Below are positions 52,600-57,200 of a DNA stretch of 57,200 nt, piece by piece. The position numbers and the translations under genes were made by a program. Each line of letters begins with the position of its first letter. The first letter of the stretch is position 1. This DNA comes from Candidatus Aminicenantota bacterium. GTDB taxonomy: Bacteria; Acidobacteriota; Aminicenantia; Aminicenantales; Aminicenantaceae. Below the pieces are notes generated by a model that was given only the letters and a program-made list of their open reading frames with translations, was not told where the DNA came from and ran no database searches. Location: positions 1 to 57,200 of the forward strand of contig JAFGMO010000051.1 in NCBI GenBank assembly GCA_016927475.1, given 5' to 3'.

Positions 52600-54141
52600 T
52601 TAGCCGCTTCTGGCCTGTCGAAAAATGATATTACCCAAAACCTTAAAAAAATAAACAATATCCGTCCTCAAAGGATGCTTCTCAAATCTATTCAAATATT
52701 TTCTTTCAGCTTCAAAAATTGCTTCTTTGGACCGCGGCAGGTCCGCATAAATGGCCGGCAGAAGGCCCGGCTTATGTTTTGTCCTTTGTTTTTTAAGCCT
52801 TTCCGGATAGATACTGAAAAAACTTCGGCTTAAAGGCCTGATACCCACCAATTTAAGATCTCCCTGAAAAAAATTAACAAGCATGGGAATCTCATCAAGG
52901 AAATAACGCCTCATAAACCGGCCCCACCGAGTTACCCGGGGATCATTCTTTATCTTTCCGATATTATTTAATTTATGGGCATTATAAACGGAATCATGGA
53001 GGTATTCCGAATAGGGATACATAGTGCGGAATTTATAGGTATATAGAAGTTCCCCATTTCTTCCGATACGTTTTTGCTTGAATACGGGACCAAAAGAAGC
53101 ATCCTTGTCCAAAAATGGTGATTTAACTTTTCTCGCAAGAAAGTATAATGTATTATCGATTACTTCACTCTTTATTACTTTAAAACCGCAGCATTTTAAA
53201 CGCCCCATAATCTCAATGTTTGAAAGAATTCTTCTGTCTTTTCCGTGGTAGATAAAATAAATTTTTTTTAGTCCTGGAAGTTTTGGAAACATCCGCGTCC
53301 AGATAAAATCAAAAAAGTAGAGCGTTTTTCCTATAAATCCTGGATATCTGGAAAATTTCCTCTCGCGTCGTTGCTCGATCGTTTCCACACACCCAAAAAA
53401 AAATCCTCCTAGGATAAGTTTATTATTAACACTGTTAAAAAATTTATTGATCCTCCGTATATCGTTGATTCTGTGGATATTCCCGATAAACTCAAATCCG
53501 TTACTTAGGACGCTTTCTACACTGTAAGAGATATTTGTATCCAAAATAAGAGTATTGCTGGCGGAAATCCCTTTTAGGTTGATAATGGAATTAATAAATC
53601 CAAATATTTGTGGATAATCCTTTAAATGTTGGTTTTGTAATTTTTCCTTCAGAGGTTCTTTAATAACACGGTGTTTTTCATCTATATGAACTTCTTTTTC
53701 CGGTTCTTCTCCTCTTGCTTTTTCTTGTATGTCTGCTTCATCTTCAATTGTTTCAACATTGGGCCCCCAATTTTTAAGATAATAAAAAACATAAGCCGTG
53801 ATGTTTAAAAAGAAATAGATGAGAAGTGTCGCCAAAATGATGAAACGGGAATAGACAAAAAGTTCGAAAAAGAAATGGATAAAGAAAAGAATGACTGAAA
53901 AATAAACAAAAAACCTGAAAAATGGCTCCAAACCTTTACGAATAGTGTCCGGTTTGTTTAAACGCAGTTTATTCGACAAAAGATAAGAAACCAACCAAAT
54001 GCCGTAAAAAACGAGAATTAGATTTATATTATCGGCGTTTAATTCAATAATTTTCCTCTTTACTAGTACGGCAGTAATGTAGGAGGCATTCAGAAAGAGA
54101 AAATCCAAGCAATAAATGAATGCTTTTGTTTTTTTTCTCAA
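52600..54141 (-). CDS. Undecaprenyl-phosphate sugar phosphotransferase-like protein
   Basis: This 513-aa protein has four N-terminal membrane helices (residues about 5-125) and a charged stretch (IEDEADIQEKARGEEPEKEV). A central domain follows, and then the bacterial sugar transferase catalytic core (about 355-510: GPVFKQKRIGRNGELLYTYK, FRTMYPYSEY, RVTRWGRFMRRYFLDEIPML, NFFQGDLKLVGIRPL). It would start the glycan by moving a sugar phosphate onto undecaprenyl phosphate. The core has LVGIRPL where most members have LVGPRP. Strong A/T bias begins here and holds to the window end, suggesting a different origin from its neighbours. Confidence 0.85.
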   Translation of the reverse strand: MRKKTKAFIYCLDFLFLNASYITAVLVKRKIIELNADNINLILVFYGIWLVSYLLSNKLRLNKPDTIRKGLEPFFRFFVYFSVILFFIHFFFELFVYSRFIILATLLIYFFLNITAYVFYYLKNWGPNVETIEDEADIQEKARGEEPEKEVHIDEKHRVIKEPLKEKLQNQHLKDYPQIFGFINSIINLKGISASNTLILDTNISYSVESVLSNGFEFIGNIHRINDIRRINKFFNSVNNKLILGGFFFGCVETIEQRRERKFSRYPGFIGKTLYFFDFIWTRMFPKLPGLKKIYFIYHGKDRRILSNIEIMGRLKCCGFKVIKSEVIDNTLYFLARKVKSPFLDKDASFGPVFKQKRIGRNGELLYTYKFRTMYPYSEYLHDSVYNAHKLNNIGKIKNDPRVTRWGRFMRRYFLDEIPMLVNFFQGDLKLVGIRPLSRSFFSIYPERLKKQRTKHKPGLLPAIYADLPRSKEAIFEAERKYLNRFEKHPLRTDIVYFFKVLGNIIFRQARSG

Positions 54142-54159
54142 GTTTATGATTCTCTCATT

Positions 54160-54570
54160 CTATTTATGAATAAAGATTGATAAATAAATAAATTCCCCAA
54201 TCATAAATAATACAACTCCAATTCCATTGGCTGCAATATCGTGCAGATTAAATGCTCGGTATGGAATTCCGATCTGAATAATTTCCAAAAATAATCCATA
54301 AAAAAAAACCATAACGCTTGAAAAAAATAAAAATCTATATTTCCTTATGCTAAATGTATAAAAACATAATACACTGCCTACAAAATAAGCTGTGGTATGT
54401 TCAACCAATCTAGGTGAGCCTAAGTGTTTTCCTGTTGCCCCAAATTTATCCAGGATCATTGATCCAGGAGCCATGGAAACAAAAGTAATTCCTAAAAACC
54501 ATATACCAAAAGCCGTCATCAAAAGATATCTTATTTTTTTGTTTAAAGAATAATTACTTAGAGATAACAT
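54160..54570 (-). CDS. VanZ-like membrane protein
   Basis: This 136-aa protein has four membrane helices. It shows SPRLVEHTTAYFVGSVLCFY, VFFYGLFLEIIQIGIPYRAF, and NLHDIAANGIGVVLFMIGEF, the H...E-x-Q...D-x-x-A-N pattern of VanZ-like proteins common in exopolysaccharide loci. The function is not settled. Its start overlaps the deacetylase-like gene by 17 nt and the sugar transferase follows after 18 nt, so the three are co-transcribed. Confidence 0.85.
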   Translation of the reverse strand: MLSLSNYSLNKKIRYLLMTAFGIWFLGITFVSMAPGSMILDKFGATGKHLGSPRLVEHTTAYFVGSVLCFYTFSIRKYRFLFFSSVMVFFYGLFLEIIQIGIPYRAFNLHDIAANGIGVVLFMIGEFIYLSIFIHK

Positions 54571-55333
54571 TTTTCACAATATTTTTCATTTTCTGCCATA
54601 CCAGCTCTTTTGCCCATGGCATAGTTTTATCATTCCATCTCTGCGGATGGACATTGATCATGATCTGGTCGGGCAGGTCATTCTTTTCTAGGGCATGAAT
54701 GATATCAAATGTGGATTTAAAACGATAATTATATTTGGATTGTACCCTATCTCTTATATTGCCTCCATAGGTGGTCCATGTTCTTCCAGTATCCGATAGA
54801 TAAAGCACTTCATCGAAATTGATATCAAAATAAGGTTCGCCGATGATACCATAATCCCTATAATTATATTTATTCCATAAATCCCTGTTATCATATTTTG
54901 ATAAAGGACTTCCGTGCATAGAAATAGTTTTGATGGTAGCTAGCCGTCGGAATTTATCTAAATTTTTTTTAAAATCTTGTATTGCTAACTCATATAATTT
55001 CTTTTCTTCTTTAACCATGTATTTTCTGCTAATGTAGCTAAGATTCTCATAATGGTATCCAATCTCGTGACCTGAATGATAAATATATTTGATAGTTCTC
55101 GGATTGAATAGTTTTTCGACTGCTCTAAAGTAGTAGCTGGTTTTTATTCCTGCTTGTTTTTCTATCTTTGATGTTTCTAAAGCGTTTTTAGGTCTGGAGT
55201 CTATGTCATGCCTCAAAACAACTGTTTTTACTTTGGGATTATAGATGAAATCTTGTAGTGTCTGAAATTCGTATCGTTTAGAAAGGAGAATTTGGATAAG
55301 TTCTCTATATTTTTTTAACGTGAAGTCTAACAT
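54554..55333 (-). CDS. Polysaccharide deacetylase-like (NodB fold) protein
   Basis: The 259-aa product shows KTVVLRHDIDSRPKNALETS (first motif, HD) and TIKYIYHSGHEIGYHYENLS, the HxxxH-like second motif. ISMHGSPLSKYDNRDL and QIMINVHPQRWND may supply later ligands. These are the marks of the NodB metal-dependent deacetylases, in the diverged form found in exopolysaccharide clusters. No signal peptide is visible, so it may act in the cytoplasm. It is in an operon with VanZ and the sugar transferase genes. Confidence 0.82.
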   Translation of the reverse strand: MLDFTLKKYRELIQILLSKRYEFQTLQDFIYNPKVKTVVLRHDIDSRPKNALETSKIEKQAGIKTSYYFRAVEKLFNPRTIKYIYHSGHEIGYHYENLSYISRKYMVKEEKKLYELAIQDFKKNLDKFRRLATIKTISMHGSPLSKYDNRDLWNKYNYRDYGIIGEPYFDINFDEVLYLSDTGRTWTTYGGNIRDRVQSKYNYRFKSTFDIIHALEKNDLPDQIMINVHPQRWNDKTMPWAKELVWQKMKNIVKNVISK

Positions 55334-55433
55334 TTGTTCATAAAATTTTTTTAATTACAAAATTTTTAAGTGTTCTAATTTTACCCGTTAAATTTTTAGT
55401 GCTTTATATAAGATATTATTTTTGACGATATTC

Positions 55434-56525
55434 TTATTTGAATTTCCACTGATAATCGTGATTTTTTTTCATTGTGTCAACGCTTGAAGGATAATTTTCG
55501 ATGAGCCACACTAAAAAAGCAGTAAGATCAATTTTTTCCGACAGCATTATTTTTCTGCGTTTTTGCCATTCTTTTTTTAGGTCAGGGACATCAAGTAATT
55601 CTCTTATTTTTTTTAACATTTCTTTAAAATTTTCTGGTGTAAATGAATAGCAAAGTTTGTATTTATTCTCTAGCTCATTTGGGACAGATAATTTTCCGGC
55701 AAACGAATTGCACTTAATAACAGGTGTGCCCAATACCGCAGCTTCTGAAGTCATCGTTTGACTATCGCCTATCAGCATCTTTGCATAATATATGATTGAA
55801 TGTATTTTTTCTGGAGGAATTTTAAGTTCGTGATTTATTAACTCAGGTTCTATCTCTCTCTCAGTAGTGATAAATATTTTCCCGTAGTTTTTGAGAAAAT
55901 CAACCAAAAACAACTTGTTTTCTAATGAGATGCCTTTAATCCCTTTGTCATGATATGCTTGAAAAGCATTAAACCGTAGAACAAAAAAAGGATCACCTTG
56001 TTTTAAGTCGATTTTTTTAAGACTATCCGTATTTGGTTCAAATCTATTAGGATGAAGATATGAAAGTTCATGAAAGCTCGAATAATAAATTGTTTCCTTT
56101 TTTTTTCTTTTTCCCTTTAGTGAATCAGGAGAAAGTAACGTATCACAGAATGGATGAACGTATTTTGCATACAAAGGTTCAGCTTCATCATCATCATCGT
56201 CAAGAATAATGGATTTCATACTTGTGAGTTTGGAAACATGCGCTAAATGTACTGAAGATCCCACACCAATATTTATATGATATTTCCTAACAAAATTAAA
56301 AATTCTCCAATTATATTTTAGTTGAGATAAACCTTTTTGAAATATGGAATCTTTTTTTCCCCCAATATCGAAAAAATCAATTCCATAATGATTTAAAAGT
56401 TGTTTTGCACTTTGGATGTCTTTGACTATTGTGAAAATTTCGTGACCATTTTTTTTTAACTCGTTGATAACTTCCCGAAATAAATGAACATGAGCAGGGT
56501 GACCGATATCAATCAGTATTTTCAC
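55434..56525 (-). CDS. DUF354-type glycosyltransferase-like protein
   Basis: The 363-aa protein starts MKILIDIGHPAHVHLFREVI, the signature of DUF354 proteins, which share the GT-B fold of UDP-GlcNAc 2-epimerases and glycosyltransferases. A C-terminal nucleotide-binding-like part has YYAKMLIGDSQTMTSEAAVL and GTPVIKCNSFAGKLSVPNEL. It probably handles a nucleotide sugar of the exopolysaccharide. The gap to the next upstream gene is only 5 nt. The composition is AT-rich, like its neighbours. Confidence 0.83.
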   Translation of the reverse strand: MKILIDIGHPAHVHLFREVINELKKNGHEIFTIVKDIQSAKQLLNHYGIDFFDIGGKKDSIFQKGLSQLKYNWRIFNFVRKYHINIGVGSSVHLAHVSKLTSMKSIILDDDDDEAEPLYAKYVHPFCDTLLSPDSLKGKRKKKETIYYSSFHELSYLHPNRFEPNTDSLKKIDLKQGDPFFVLRFNAFQAYHDKGIKGISLENKLFLVDFLKNYGKIFITTEREIEPELINHELKIPPEKIHSIIYYAKMLIGDSQTMTSEAAVLGTPVIKCNSFAGKLSVPNELENKYKLCYSFTPENFKEMLKKIRELLDVPDLKKEWQKRRKIMLSEKIDLTAFLVWLIENYPSSVDTMKKNHDYQWKFK

Positions 56526-56530
56526 AATTA

Positions 56531-57200
56531 TTACTTGATTTTTTGATATAGTTTAAATCCAATTTTTGATATTTTAAACAAAAGAGGTTGATGTGTTTTT
56601 TGAAATCTCCCGTGATTTACCAAACTTCCACCAAATTTTTTTTTATATTCTCTTACTCCATATGGAATATTGGGTTTTCCAGCCCCACCAAAGTTAAAAA
56701 CTTTAAATCCATTTGTTTTGCCCCATTTAAATACTTGCCAAGGAATGAGATCATTAGGATATTTATTATAAAATTTTTTCATGCTCCCAGCATAAAAATC
56801 ATAGATTGTGTTTTTGTAAGCAAAAGCAAGCATGCATCCGATTATCTTTTCTTCGTGAATGGCACAAAAAATTAATAACCTTGAATTTTTTTCTAGCAAT
56901 AAAAGGTTTAGAAAAAAATCATAACTAGGTAACGGTAATTTAGCTCTATCATATACTTCTTTTAAAATCATGTAGCATCTCTTAAGGGAATCCTCATTAT
57001 TTTTAACTGCAAAAGAAGTTCCTTCTTTATCTGCTCTTCTTATGGTGTTTTTTCTTTTTGAATTTACTTCTTTCCATAATTCTTCAACAGGTTTTGTAAG
57101 GTCAATAAAAATATTTAGATGCTCTTCATATATAAACTTATTTTTTTCATATACTTCTCTTAAATTTCCCCAAGATCGGTTATTTCTTATTTGAGAATAT
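56531..57200 (-). CDS. FemAB/GNAT-family aminoacyl or acyl transferase (partial, 5' end outside)
   Basis: The frame is open from 57199 to the stop at 56531, so the gene enters from beyond the window; the ATG at 56971 is internal. The visible part reads EELWKEVNSKRKNTIRRADK, matching the FemAB LWKxxxxKxRNxIRKAxKEG segment. The GNAT-like half follows (LLIFCAIHEEKIIGCMLAFA, YDFYAGSMKKFYNKYPNDLI, KVFNFGGAGKPNIPYGVREY, KKKFGG). FemAB relatives in exopolysaccharide loci may attach amino acids to sugars or lipids. It lies 5 nt upstream of the DUF354 gene. Confidence 0.85.
   Translation of the reverse strand, partial: YSQIRNNRSWGNLREVYEKNKFIYEEHLNIFIDLTKPVEELWKEVNSKRKNTIRRADKEGTSFAVKNNEDSLKRCYMILKEVYDRAKLPLPSYDFFLNLLLLEKNSRLLIFCAIHEEKIIGCMLAFAYKNTIYDFYAGSMKKFYNKYPNDLIPWQVFKWGKTNGFKVFNFGGAGKPNIPYGVREYKKKFGGSLVNHGRFQKTHQPLLFKISKIGFKLYQKIK

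Overview
The window reads as chromosomal DNA of a Gram-negative, peptide-using bacterium. The evidence is an OprP/OprO-type porin, many exported proteins with signal peptides, a Wzc-like tyrosine kinase and a tyrosine-rich exopolysaccharide locus. Secreted S9 and tricorn-type peptidases, a cyanophycinase and a phosphotransbutyrylase-type enzyme suggest a heterotroph, probably fermentative. This would fit an Acidobacteriota/Aminicenantes-like lineage, but that placement is inference and no marker in the window settles it.

Layout. 1-665: end of an rRNA operon (3' end of 23S, 5S, terminator). 856-1960: a nonsense-interrupted small ORF, an RRM RNA-binding protein and a 62-aa protein. 2249-7486: a plus-strand run with a phosphotransbutyrylase fused to a degenerate butyrate-kinase-like tail, an ACT protein, two radical SAM/SPASM proteins and a GT2 glycosyltransferase. 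7539-18093: minus-strand genes for a Na+/solute symporter, a membrane protein and a serine hydrolase (one operon), then a sensor histidine kinase, a porin and a giant tricorn protease homologue. 18227-22437: a long hairpin repeat, a wrecked Ser/Thr kinase gene, an ankyrin-metallo-beta-lactamase fusion and a LytS/LytTR two-component pair. 22560-26161: cyanophycinase, a 686-aa double-SIS protein of the MurQ/GCKR type, and a small eRF1-like protein. 26207-28010: decayed DNA, with a 5'-truncated slipin, a broken IS1380-type transposase and an 85-bp MITE-like repeat. 28082-32107: a methyltransferase-HEAT fusion, a MscS channel and a SatD pair. 32541-44209: asparagine synthase, an MNT/HEPN toxin-antitoxin pair with a striking tandem operator, a 1285-aa phospholipase C-like/PASTA secreted protein, an S9 peptidase and an IspH-prenyltransferase fusion. 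44728-48334: an ABC exporter, a hidden 33-34-aa ORF, a PqqD-like protein and an NTP_transf_5 protein. 48482-57200: exopolysaccharide genes that become visibly AT-rich from about 52.3 kb to the window end.

The part most worth following up is 46501-48334. A PqqD-type peptide-binding protein gene overlaps a short ORF too small for routine gene calling, and 9 nt later an ABC exporter gene begins. A nucleotidyltransferase of a family also found in lasso-peptide clusters lies divergently beside it, and an asparagine synthase lies 10 kb away. This looks like a minimal or decayed RiPP cassette, though part of the short ORF is made of a dispersed repeat.

The window also holds several uncommon gene fusions (IspH-prenyltransferase, Ptb-Buk remnant, ankyrin-MBL, methyltransferase-HEAT) and at least three families of small palindromic, MITE-like repeats in the intergenic spaces.
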